This document shows, piece by piece, positions 7,298 to 13,957 of a DNA stretch of 20,566 nucleotides (its first letter is position 1; the number at the start of each line of letters is the position of its first letter). This DNA comes from JARRQB01 sp965368585 (lineage in GTDB: Bacteria; Pseudomonadota; Gammaproteobacteria; Chromatiales; Chromatiaceae). Both the position numbers and the translations under genes were made by a program. The stretch covers positions 1 through 20,566 of the forward strand of contig CBDUNM010000089.1 of NCBI GenBank assembly GCA_965368585.1. Direction: 5' to 3'. The notes beneath the pieces were generated by a model. The model was not told the origin of the DNA. It saw only the letters and a program-made list of their open reading frames with translations, and ran no database searches.

Positions 7298-8170
7298 TCA
7301 CGCTGCAGCCTCGTCACTGAGCGGATTCCAGGTGCCACGCGCGCCGATGCGCCGGGCGTAATTGACGAAGTCTATCGGTTCGCGGCCCAGTGCACGTTGC
7401 ACACCGTCACCCAGGTAGGCGTTGCGCCCATCGAGTACGGTTTCGAAGAGGTACCCCAACAACCACACAAGGCCGTCAGGCGCACCCGATTCGGCGACAG
7501 CTTCAGCGAATGCCTCTTGCGGAATCTGAACGAAGCGAACCTCGCGACCGGCGGCCTCGGATATTTCCCGCGCCACCTCGGTGAACGTCAGCAAGCGGGG
7601 GCCCGTAACCTCGTAGGTTTCGTACTCATGCCCTTCCTCCGTCAAGGCGGCAACCGCCACCTCTGCGATGTCTTCGGCGTCGACGAACGGCTCAGGGATG
7701 TCGGTGGCAGGTAGCGTAATCGCGCCATTCAGCACCATGCCGAGAAACTCACCTTCTGAAAAGTTCTGGTTAAACCAGCTGGCGCGAACGATGGTCCAGG
7801 CCACGCCGGATTCCTGAACGATTCGCTCACAGGCCCGTGCCTCCTCCTCGCCCCGACCGGACAGCAGGACCAAGCGCTTGACGCCTTTCTCGACGGCCCG
7901 CGCGGTGAATGCACGAATTGCGTTCGTCGCCCCCGGTATCGCCAGATCCGGGGCATAGGTGATGTAGGCCGCGGTAACACCCGTGAGCACGGCATCCCAG
8001 GTGCCTTGATTGTTCCAGTCGAACGACGGGATCGCGGATCGCGATGCGACGCGAGTTTCACGACCGAGGGCCATCAAACGTTCTGCGACCCGACGTCCGG
8101 TTTTTCCGGTACCGCCAATGACAAGCGTTATACCCGCGGAAGGCGTGCTGTTTTTCATGGTGCCGTGCAT
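7298..8170 (-). CDS. NmrA-like NAD(P)-binding oxidoreductase or redox sensor
   Basis: An atypical SDR of the NmrA/quinone-reductase-like group, about 290 residues, cytosolic. The nucleotide-binding motif GGTGKTGR lies at about residues 19-26, followed by a basic pair context (ETRVASR) that suggests NADPH. No canonical Tyr-x-x-x-Lys is evident, as expected for this group. WTIVRASWFNQNFSEGEF and PFVDAEDIAEVAVAAL are typical family segments. I start at ATG 8170, six bases after GGAG in ATGGAGAAAGCT. An upstream in-frame ATG at 8182 has no ribosome site, and ATG 8158 is also possible. It is divergent from the AraC gene at 8301 with 130 bp between, a pairing that suggests AraC control of this gene. 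The role, in quinone or aldehyde reduction or redox sensing, is inferred. Confidence 0.9.
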   Translation of the reverse strand: MHGTMKNSTPSAGITLVIGGTGKTGRRVAERLMALGRETRVASRSAIPSFDWNNQGTWDAVLTGVTAAYITYAPDLAIPGATNAIRAFTARAVEKGVKRLVLLSGRGEEEARACERIVQESGVAWTIVRASWFNQNFSEGEFLGMVLNGAITLPATDIPEPFVDAEDIAEVAVAALTEEGHEYETYEVTGPRLLTFTEVAREISEAAGREVRFVQIPQEAFAEAVAESGAPDGLVWLLGYLFETVLDGRNAYLGDGVQRALGREPIDFVNYARRIGARGTWNPLSDEAAA

Positions 8171-8300
8171 AGCTTTCTCCATTGGTTGGTCAGATGTTGC
8201 GGTTAGGCTCGGATTCCACGCTGTTCAGACTAGAAGAGATCGCGTCGTGTGCCCATGCGCACAACGATCAGATGCATACGCATTCGTCTAAAATACGACG

Positions 8301-9248
8301 ATGGATACACTCGGAGGACTGCTGGACGCGCCGCGTGCTCGTGGCGCCTTCGCTCTGCGCGCGGTGATGCGTTCGCCGTGGTCGCTCAGAATCCTCGCTT
8401 CGTCGCCAGTGACGCTGATCGCCGGCGTGACAGGCGAGTTGTGGGTTATACCCTGCGACGGTGAACCGGTACGGGTCGGTCCGGGCGACGTAGCCGTCAC
8501 TCGCGGTCCGGACCACTACAACGTAGCCGACTCGCCAACGACACCTCCGACCGTGGTCGTTCACCCAGGGCAACGCTGTTGCGATCTGGAAGGGAAATCC
8601 GTGTCCGAGGAAATGACGCACGGCGTGCGGACCTGGGGTAATGACCCACTCGGCGATACGATGTTTCTGGTCGGCGCTTATGAGCACTTGAGCGATATCA
8701 GCGACCGCCTCTTACGGGCACTACCCCCGGTGCTCTCGCTCGCGCACGGCGAATGGGAGTCCCCGCTCGTGTCGTTGCTCTGCGATGAGGTCGTCAAGGA
8801 TGAACCCGGCCAAGCCGCGGTACTGGACCGGTTGCTCGACCTGCTGCTCACGGCGTTACTCAAGGCCTGGTTCGCCCAACGGGATGCCAGCAGGCCGGAG
8901 TGGTGGCGGTTTCAGGGCGACCGAATCGTCGAAAAGGCCTTGCGCATCATGCACGATAAGCCGGCCCATGCGTGGACGCTGGACTCGCTCGCCGCGGAAA
9001 CCGGTGCCTCGCGTTCGTCGCTGGCCCGCCGCTTCCAGGACCTGGTGGGCGAACCGCCAATGAAGTTCCTGAAGAACTGGCGGATGGCATTGGCGGCGGA
9101 TTTGCTATGTCAACCCGACGAAACCGTAGGTACCGTTGCCGACAAAGTGGGTTACGCGACGCCGTTTGCGTTCAGCGCAGCGTTCAAGCGCGTCCGTGGA
9201 CTCAGCCCACGGGAACATCGAACGCGCATGCTTGACCGGCATGGGTGA
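8301..9248 (+). CDS. AraC family transcriptional regulator with cupin sensor domain
   Basis: A 315-residue regulator. Residues about 1-190 form the cupin-type sensor domain of the AraC/cupin_6 group; its start MDTLGGLLDAPRARGAFALR is characteristic. The C-terminal AraC domain (about 215-312) has both helix-turn-helices: LAAETGASRSSLARRFQ and VADKVGYATPFAFSAAFKR, ending in GLSPREHR. The start is fixed by this conserved N-terminus. No Shine-Dalgarno precedes it; instead TAAAAT (8289-8294) sits seven bases upstream, so the mRNA may be leaderless or poorly translated. It is divergent from the NmrA-like gene, its likely target. Length and motifs look intact. The inducer is unknown. Confidence 0.92.
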   Translation: MDTLGGLLDAPRARGAFALRAVMRSPWSLRILASSPVTLIAGVTGELWVIPCDGEPVRVGPGDVAVTRGPDHYNVADSPTTPPTVVVHPGQRCCDLEGKSVSEEMTHGVRTWGNDPLGDTMFLVGAYEHLSDISDRLLRALPPVLSLAHGEWESPLVSLLCDEVVKDEPGQAAVLDRLLDLLLTALLKAWFAQRDASRPEWWRFQGDRIVEKALRIMHDKPAHAWTLDSLAAETGASRSSLARRFQDLVGEPPMKFLKNWRMALAADLLCQPDETVGTVADKVGYATPFAFSAAFKRVRGLSPREHRTRMLDRHG

Positions 9249-9474
9249 ACATTTCTCGGCTACGCCAACCCTGCTGAAGCTTCTGGATCATTCGAATCCG
9301 GCGGTCGAGACAGCCGGCTCGAATCCATCCTCCGGCACCTCCATGCGCGCACCGGCGCCGGCGCTGGAGTCGCCGGGTACTGAGATCGACACCGAAAAGT
9401 ATCGACAGCGGGGCTCCTTCAACCCCTGTTGCAGTTGCGCACCACACCCCGAGCGCTGAGATAGCAACAAGGAT

Positions 9475-9488
9475 GGTGAATATTCACC
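9475..9488. promoter_or_regulatory. 14-bp perfect palindrome, candidate operator
   Basis: GGTGAATATTCACC is a perfect palindrome about 140 bp upstream of the Cys-rich protein gene. The size and AT centre suit a dimeric repressor or activator site. I do not recognise the regulator. Confidence 0.4.
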
Positions 9489-9578
9489 GTTGTTACCTTC
9501 TCCGTTTGCAGATCCAAACCGCCGACCTGCCCGTATACCTAATTACGAGATTAAGGCGCAGGCACAGAAGCGCTGGCT

Positions 9579-9609
9579 TGTCTGTTGTCTTTACCAGGTT
9601 AAACAGACA
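9579..9609 (+). promoter_or_regulatory. Inverted repeat in the leader of the Cys-rich protein gene
   Basis: TGTCTGTT (9579-9586) and AACAGACA (9602-9609) are perfectly complementary across 15 bases and end shortly before the ribosome site CGGAGATAAACC. As RNA this is an 8-bp hairpin next to the start; as DNA it is a spaced operator. Both readings are inference. Confidence 0.4.
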
Positions 9610-9629
9610 TCAACCAACGGAGATAAACC

Positions 9630-10034
9630 ATGTCAATCAACGAAATCAAGCAACTAGTCAAGACGAGCAGCACGGGGATCCTGGCAGCCGTTGCTGCGTT
9701 TGCGATCAGCGGGCCGATACATGCTGACGGAGGCATTCGTGAGTTCCAGACATCGCGCAAGCTTTATGCGCCGGGCCCATTGATCAGCCAAACCTTTGTG
9801 GCCAAGAAAACCCCGACTGGCTCAGGATTCGCCAACCGCATAGGATCACTCGACGTTGACAACGAACGCTGTGTTTGTACCAACTTGGCCAATGTTTCGG
9901 TTATTTGTGAGGATTGCGACAACGAATCTCGGGTGGATTACTGTTACACGCACGACCGCGCTTGCCAGGATGCCGCACAGAAAGGCGGTATTCGTGAGCA
10001 CGGGAGCTTCTTCTGTACAACCATTCCCGAATAA
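9630..10034 (+). CDS. Exported small Cys-rich protein of unknown function
   Basis: 134 residues, not recognised as any family. The N-terminus MSINEIKQLVKTSSTG followed by ILAAVAAFAISGPIHA looks like a Sec signal peptide with AHA-like cleavage (IHA before DGG, about residue 32). The mature part has seven Cys: CVC, then CEDC, one in DYCYTH, one in RACQD, and one near the C-terminus (FFCTTIPE). These could form disulfides or bind a metal or cofactor; an odd count leaves one free. The ribosome site GGAG lies eight to nine bases before ATG 9630. A strong hairpin follows the stop, so this appears to be a single-gene unit with its own leader. Neighbours (AraC gene, Old Yellow Enzyme) do not fix a role. 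Confidence 0.75.
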   Translation: MSINEIKQLVKTSSTGILAAVAAFAISGPIHADGGIREFQTSRKLYAPGPLISQTFVAKKTPTGSGFANRIGSLDVDNERCVCTNLANVSVICEDCDNESRVDYCYTHDRACQDAAQKGGIREHGSFFCTTIPE

Positions 10035-10047
10035 GAGAGCGGGGTCG

Positions 10048-10085
10048 GTGCTCGCATGGGGTGCCTGTCGAAGGCACCCCAGCAC
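10048..10085 (+). terminator. Hairpin terminator after the Cys-rich protein gene
   Basis: GGGGTGCC (10058-10065) pairs with GGCACCCC (10073-10080) around TGTCGAA. An outer GTGCT/AGCAC (10048-10052, 10081-10085) can extend it past a one-sided bulge. It begins 14 bases after the stop. No U-run follows. Confidence 0.6.
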
Positions 10086-10254
10086 AGCGGCACAGACAAG
10101 TCGATGGCGCCGGCCAAAAATCAGGGAAACGGGCGATGATGCCCCTTACGGTTGAATTGCCGGACACGACACTTCATGTCTGGACGGGCCGGAAAATCAC
10201 AGGACGGGTCACAGGCATCTGCATCTGTCCTCCACTCGACGAGGTGGCTGACCG

Positions 10255-11370
10255 TCAAGAACCGCTGCGCCTTTGGGCCGGATAATCCGTGTATCCCTCT
10301 GCGCCGCCGCCGTAGAAGGTGTCCTCGTCCCAGGCGCTGAGCGGCGTCGCGCGGCGGATGCGCTCGGGCAGGTCGGGGTTGGAAATGAACGGGCGGCCGA
10401 ACGAGACCAGGTCGCAGCGGTTTTCACGCAATCGCCGCCGTGCCTCTTCCGCGGTGTACGCCCCATTGCCGATATATGCCCGGTGGAAGTTGGCGCGTAT
10501 GGCATCAACGACCGCCTCGGGACGACCCTGGGCCAGGTTACCCTGGAACGAATCCTCGACGACCTCGATGAACGCGACCCCGGCATCGTTCAGACGCCGG
10601 GCGAAGGCGGCGTAGGTCGCCACCGGGTCCTCGTCCGCCATGTCGTTGAAGCTCCCGGTCGGGCTTACCCGGATGCCGGTGCGATCGGGACCCCACACAT
10701 CGACCACCGCGTCTACTACCATCATCGGAAAGCGCAGGCGATTCTCCACGGACCCGCCATAGTCGTCCGTTCGACGATTGCTGCTGGTGCGCAGGAATTG
10801 ATCCAACAGATAGCCATTGGCGGCATGTATCTCGACGCCGTCGAAGCCCGCCCGCTTGGCATTCTCCGCCCCCAGGCGAAACTGCTCCACCACTCCCGGG
10901 AGCTCATCGGCCCGCAGCGCCCGCGGTTCCAAGACCTCCACCATGCCGGAATCCGCGCTGATAAAAGTCATCGCTCCTTCGGGCTTGATGGCCGAAGGCG
11001 CTACCGGCTTTGCGCCGTCCGGCTGCAGTTCTGGGCGGGAAATCCGCCCGACATGCCAGAGTTGCAGCAGCACGTGCCCGCCGGCGTCGTGCACCGCGGT
11101 GGTCACCTGGCGCCAGCCCTCCACCTGCTCCAGTGAATGGATGCCCGGAGTAAATGCATAGCCCTTGCCCTGGGGAGACACCTGGGTTGCCTCGGCGATG
11201 ATGAGTCCCGCTCCGGCGCGCTGCCGGTAATATTCCGCGTTCATCGCCGTCGGGACATCTCCCGGCTGGCCTGCCCGCGACCGCGTCAAGGGCGCCATAA
11301 CGATGCGGTTGTGCAGTTTCAGATCGCCCAGGGTGAAGGGCTCGAAGAGGATATCTCGCTGTTCAGTCAT
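10255..11370 (-). CDS. Old Yellow Enzyme family alkene reductase (FMN-dependent, NemA-like)
   Basis: A 371-residue FMN flavoenzyme of the OYE family, which uses NAD(P)H to reduce activated C=C bonds, quinones, maleimides or nitro-compounds in the cytosol. The N-terminus FEPFTLGDLKLHNRIVMAPL and the flavin-contact Thr in PLTRSRA are classical. QLWHVGR lies at about residues 103-109. The substrate-binding pair is His182/Asn185 in IHAANGYLLDQFL, with the proton-donor Tyr187. RTDDYGGSVENR is the family signature at about 200-211. GNGAYTAEEA and LVSFGRPFISNPDLP complete the phosphate site. The start is fixed by homology, with AGAGG before ATG 11370. It has no operon partner here. All key residues are present. 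Confidence 0.95.
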   Translation of the reverse strand: MTEQRDILFEPFTLGDLKLHNRIVMAPLTRSRAGQPGDVPTAMNAEYYRQRAGAGLIIAEATQVSPQGKGYAFTPGIHSLEQVEGWRQVTTAVHDAGGHVLLQLWHVGRISRPELQPDGAKPVAPSAIKPEGAMTFISADSGMVEVLEPRALRADELPGVVEQFRLGAENAKRAGFDGVEIHAANGYLLDQFLRTSSNRRTDDYGGSVENRLRFPMMVVDAVVDVWGPDRTGIRVSPTGSFNDMADEDPVATYAAFARRLNDAGVAFIEVVEDSFQGNLAQGRPEAVVDAIRANFHRAYIGNGAYTAEEARRRLRENRCDLVSFGRPFISNPDLPERIRRATPLSAWDEDTFYGGGAEGYTDYPAQRRSGS

Positions 11371-11542
11371 GGTGCCTCTTTCAGCCGATACTCACATCTG
11401 CAAGCGGCTTGTGCGTTTCATCGGCAGACCCAGACTCTATCAGGTACGGACTTTGCCCGCGCCCAGTTTTTACATCCAGTGCTGGCAGTTGAGTCCAGGT
11501 CGATGGTCATTGCTTCCTTAGTTGCCCAGCCACTTGGGCTAG

Positions 11543-11662
11543 CAACTGCCCAAGGACGTAGCCAAACGCCAGGCGGAGCCGGGCGAAAACGAGCAGCGCT
11601 TCAACGCGAAGAAGGGCGAGATGCTCGCAAAGATCTCCGAGAAAGCGAAGCTTATCAAGTGA
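11543..11662 (+). pseudogene. C-terminal fragment of an unidentified Lys/Glu-rich protein
   Basis: Directly after an in-frame TAG the frame reads QLPKDVAKRQAEPGENEQRF and continues through NAKKGEMLAKISEKAKLIK to TGA at 11660-11662. It has the charged, helical look of a real protein tail and GC-rich third positions, and a perfect hairpin overlaps its stop codon as at a genuine gene end. No start or upstream coding sequence is visible in the frame, so I read it as the severed 3' end of a gene. I do not recognise the family. Confidence 0.35.
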
Positions 11663-11683
11663 CCGGATCCCAAGTCCGGTCAC
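11659..11683 (+). terminator. Hairpin overlapping the stop of the 11543-11662 fragment
   Basis: GTGACCGGA (11659-11667) and TCCGGTCAC (11675-11683) make a perfect 9-bp stem with the loop TCCCAAG. It begins inside the last codon. No U-run follows. Confidence 0.5.
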
Positions 11684-12060
11684 GAAACCTGTTCGAGCAA
11701 GCAGCCGCGTCAAGCACTGGCAAACGGGTCCTGATCGCCCCGTTCGACGGGACGCGCACAAAGAGTCAAACAGCGATCGTTCATCGACTACTTCCCGGAT
11801 GCTCGCAATAGCCCGGCGTCCTTTTTTTGGGACCGATGACGGTACGTTACGGCAGCGTGATAATCCGACCGCCGCGAAAACCGGAGCGACCCGTTCTCTT
11901 CTCCCACGAGCAACTGACTCGCTGACCTCCACGGGCATTCCCACCCGGTCAATTCATCATCCGCTGAATTCCTTCGCAAACACCAGTAGAGCAGAGAGCA
12001 GGCGTCCCGTGACAGTAGATTCGGCCTGACTGTTTCCGCCCCTTTTGTCTGACGGTGCCT

Positions 12061-12090
12061 CTAGCCTGCATGGTGTAACATGCAGGCTAG
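12061..12090. repeat. Perfect 12-bp-arm palindrome
   Basis: CTAGCCTGCATG (12061-12072), loop GTGTAA, CATGCAGGCTAG (12079-12090). It is flanked by sequence without a gene. Such elements occur at the ends of insertion sequences and as intergenic repeats; which applies here cannot be told from one copy. No second copy was noticed in the window. Confidence 0.65.
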
Positions 12091-12283
12091 CCGGGTCCAG
12101 CGGGGCGACGGGAGCGGACTGCCCCGGCGTGTGACCCTCCCCACCGTCGACCCGCAGTGTTCCTCCCATGCGTCTCAGAGCGGGATCATCAATCAGTGAC
12201 GGGATAACGCCGCCAGCCCTGCGCAAAGCCGAGATTGGCATTAGTCACAGCGAACCCGATCGGTCACGTCGCAAGCGCACCGT

Positions 12284-12303
12284 GTTAATTCCAGTTAATT
12301 CCA
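12284..12303. repeat. 10-bp tandem duplication
   Basis: GTTAATTCCA occurs twice in direct succession (12284-12293 and 12294-12303). It may be a replication slip or a target-site scar; nothing else supports either. Confidence 0.6.
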
Positions 12304-12397
12304 GAGCCGATTGTGGTATCGACGTCATGCTTGGATGACGAGACGAGATGTGGAACGGGTACGGGTCGTCGAATCCAATCCGAATCACCGCTATCCG

Positions 12398-12650
12398 CTA
12401 GGCCATTCGACCGCCGAATTCAAAGCAGCCCATACCCAGATTGCCGTAGGTAAGACTGTGATGAATGCGCCGCCCTGCTCGACCCGTATCTCCCGCCGCC
12501 CAGGCCACCACCAACGACGCATAGCGTTCCAGACTCGATGCGCCCGGCGAGTTCGCGCATCGCGGCTACCGCGCGGTGCTTGGACAGGAGGATGTCAGGG
12601 GCGCCATGCGAAATGAATATCGATGGCAGAACATCAACGACGTTCATCAT
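12398..12650 (-). pseudogene. Extradiol dioxygenase (DodA/LigB-type) remnant with internal deletion
   Basis: The family opens the ring of catechol-like substrates with a non-haem metal. The frame from ATG 12650 reads MMNVVDVLPSIFISHGAPDI, the family's N-terminus including the SHG(S/A)P metal-site motif, and continues to about AMRELAGRI. The sequence then jumps frame to ERYASLVVAWAAGD and RRIHHSLTYGNLGMGCFEFG, stopping at TAG 12400-12398. That is the family's C-terminal signature (RLHHSxxYGVLAMDAYxF). The central 150-200 residues with the remaining catalytic residues are missing, so an internal deletion joined the ends. The N-terminal frame alone stops at 12420. It lies in the same orientation downstream of the CDGSH, quinone-reductase and DoxX genes and was probably the last gene of that operon. 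Confidence 0.75.
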
Positions 12651-12733
12651 CCCTTCCCTCACCAGAATACCGAAAACGGGTCGCGTTAGGCGGCCACCGG
12701 CATGGACGTCCGCACTGAGTCATCCTCACCCCT

Positions 12734-12976
12734 TCAAAGCTTCTGGTGGGCGCCGTCACAGAAGGGCTTGTTGCCACTGTGCTTGCAACCACACAGATAC
12801 ACGGTGCCGGTCTTGTCTGCGGTGAAGGCAACCGGCTCATGCCCTGTGCCTTGATGCGACCCGTCGCAGAAAGGCTGATTCTTGCTGCGCCCGCAGGCGC
12901 ACCAATAGTAAGTCTTACCCTCTTCGAGTTCGACGGCGAACGGGGCCTTTTGTGCGATCTTTACTTCGCTGTTCAT
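12734..12976 (-). CDS. Two-finger CDGSH iron-sulfur protein
   Basis: An 80-residue cytosolic protein with two CDGSH zinc-finger-like motifs, each expected to bind a [2Fe-2S] cluster through three Cys and one His. Finger 1 is Cys26, Cys28, Cys37, His41 (CACGRSKNQPFCDGSH). Finger 2 is Cys62, Cys64, Cys73, His77 (CGCKHSGNKPFCDGAH). FTADKTGTVYLCGCK links them. The mitoNEET family handles redox or iron-sulfur transfer; a specific role here is inference. ATG 12976 (MNSEVKIAQK) follows CGGAGAAACACC; an ORF start at 13030 would extend into the upstream gene's end and is rejected. It follows the truncated quinone reductase by about 45 bp and precedes the DodA remnant. A degenerate relative lies at 19076. 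Confidence 0.95.
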   Translation of the reverse strand: MNSEVKIAQKAPFAVELEEGKTYYWCACGRSKNQPFCDGSHQGTGHEPVAFTADKTGTVYLCGCKHSGNKPFCDGAHQKL

Positions 12977-13022
12977 GGTGTTTCTCCGTTTGGTTGGTGA
13001 ACAGGATGTTGGCACCTGACTA

Positions 13023-13325
13023 TCAGGCAAGCGCCGGGCCCGCCGGGGTGGTCCCAGACGGATTCAAGGCCTTTATCGAGTAGTACCCGGCCTTGATGTG
13101 ATCGGGGTAGACGGTGGCGGCGCTACCCGGAATTTCATGAATCCCTTGGACGTACTGACTGATGTTCGGATAGTCGCGCACCTGCCTCAGGTTTATCTTG
13201 CATGGACCGTGATAGGCCAGATCGAAACGTACCAGGGTCACGAAGGGGCGTACATCCGCCTCGGTCAGTTGATTAGCCACCAGAAAATCCTGGCCGTCTT
13301 GTGCCCATTGTCCGTTAAGCAACAT
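13023..13325 (-). pseudogene. Glutathionyl-hydroquinone reductase (YqjG/ECM4-type), C-terminal fragment
   Basis: The family reduces glutathionyl-hydroquinones with a Cys-dependent GST fold; full proteins are about 310-330 residues. Only the last 100 residues are here: FLVANQLTEADVRPFVTLVR, then FDLAYHGPCKINLRQVRDYPN, HEIPGSAATVYPDHIKAGYY, and NPSGTTPAGP. These are the family's C-terminal signatures. The thioredoxin-like N-terminal half with the catalytic Cys is absent, and upstream codons (13326-13401) do not continue it. ATG 13325 lacks a ribosome site, so the fragment is probably not translated. It lies directly downstream of a DoxX gene, the E. coli yqjF-yqjG order, which supports the identification. 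The deletion removed about 650 bp. Confidence 0.85.
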
Positions 13326-13401
13326 CGGCCTTGCTCTCTGTGGTTGTGGGTGCGGTCAGCCCCTGGCATGGGGCCGACCGGCTTGCTGGCGCGTCGAGTG
13401 A

Positions 13402-13836
13402 TCAGGCAGTCGCACCGACAGCGGTTCGCCCTGATCGATTATGGCCCAACAGGCTACTCAGGCGGTAGGCACCATCACCCAACAGAACCTGGACAACGGA
13501 AGCGACGATAAGAAACGCCGAGTAGTCCCGGCCGCCGTGTTCATCGGTATAAAGCCAACCATTGGCGCCATGCACGAGGACGATGCTGCCGATCAGTATC
13601 GGCAATAGCGCCAGAGATACCGCACGCGTCTGAACACCGAGCACCAGCATGGCGCCCCCGATCAGTGCGGCTCCCATGGCCGGATTGCCAAACCAGCCAG
13701 GGACGCCCGGCGGCTCGAAAAATCCTGCAGTTCCGGCGGGCGTGAATACCAAAATCTCCAGCAGCGCATGGGCGATAAACATGGTGCCGAGGGCAAGACG
13801 AAGCAGCAGCGCGGCATAGGCGGTCGACTGAGTCAT
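13402..13836 (-). CDS. DoxX family inner-membrane protein (YqjF-like)
   Basis: A 144-residue membrane protein with four hydrophobic helices: about residues 8-30 (LLLRLALGTMFIAHALLEIL), 54-70 (MGAALIGGAMLVLGV), 74-92 and 105-122. The extra-membrane segment FEPPGVPGWFGNPA after helix 1 is typical of DoxX proteins. ATG 13836 follows CAGGAGAACTGCC, a good ribosome site; the open frame upstream to 13902 is not coding. E. coli YqjF belongs to this family, and its gene is next to yqjG and is activated by the LysR regulator YhaJ. Here the same order appears with a divergent LysR gene. The biochemical activity of the family is not settled; quinone-linked redox protection is an inference. Confidence 0.9.
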   Translation of the reverse strand: MTQSTAYAALLLRLALGTMFIAHALLEILVFTPAGTAGFFEPPGVPGWFGNPAMGAALIGGAMLVLGVQTRAVSLALLPILIGSIVLVHGANGWLYTDEHGGRDYSAFLIVASVVQVLLGDGAYRLSSLLGHNRSGRTAVGATA

Positions 13837-13893
13837 GGCAGTTCTCCTGACGGTATTCGGCTGGTGTGCTCGAAGTATTGACCTCGGAAATAA

Positions 13894-13931
13894 TAGAAAC
13901 AATATTTATCATTATTGATAAACTGTTTCTA
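13894..13931. promoter_or_regulatory. Nested palindromes, LysR-type operator between DoxX and LysR genes
   Basis: An outer inverted repeat, TAGAAACA (13894-13901) and TGTTTCTA (13924-13931), encloses an inner one, TTTATCA-TTAT-TGATAAA (13905-13922). The inner site fits the LysR box pattern T-N11-A (ATC-N6-GAT within an AT-rich palindrome). It sits in the 121-bp divergent gap. Activation of the DoxX operon and autoregulation are inferred from this arrangement. Confidence 0.7.
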
Positions 13932-13957
13932 TATTGAATACAGTCGAGTGCAACCGT

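Larger units (their letters stand above)
9249..9629. other. Gap between AraC gene and Cys-rich protein gene
   Basis: About 380 bp without a convincing gene. It holds a GC-rich self-complementary patch (GCGCCGGCGC, 9355-9364), a T-arm-like string around 9310-9340 that does not fold into a tRNA, a 14-bp perfect palindrome at 9475-9488, and an 8-bp inverted repeat at 9579-9609 just before the next gene's ribosome site. Confidence 0.5.
11371..12397. other. Gene-free interval with remnants between OYE and the DodA remnant
   Basis: About 1 kb without an intact gene. It contains a short coding-like fragment (11543-11662) ending in a hairpin, a T-run near 11821-11829, a 30-bp near-perfect palindrome at 12061-12090, a 10-bp tandem duplication at 12284-12303, and a stretch around 11962-12031 that resembles 20385-20455 weakly. 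Open frames in this region match no family I know. Confidence 0.45.

Noticed and set aside
7154..7714. Plus-strand open frame overlapping the NmrA-like gene
   Set aside because: Antisense to a conserved NAD(P)-binding protein; no domain of its own.
9300..9345. tRNA or tmRNA 3' end (GGCTCGAATCC followed by CCTCCGGCACCTCCA)
   Set aside because: The T-arm stem does not pair well, and no matching acceptor strand, D-arm or anticodon arm exists upstream. Only the loop-like string is present.
10273..11136. Long plus-strand open frame (287 codons)
   Set aside because: It lies opposite the Old Yellow Enzyme gene, which has all family motifs; the plus frame is a GC-rich antisense shadow with no known domain.
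11137..11811. Plus-strand open frame of 224 codons
   Set aside because: It starts antisense to the Old Yellow Enzyme N-terminus and runs into non-coding DNA; its composition is unlike a protein and it crosses a hairpin. Only the separate-frame fragment at 11543-11662 looks coding.
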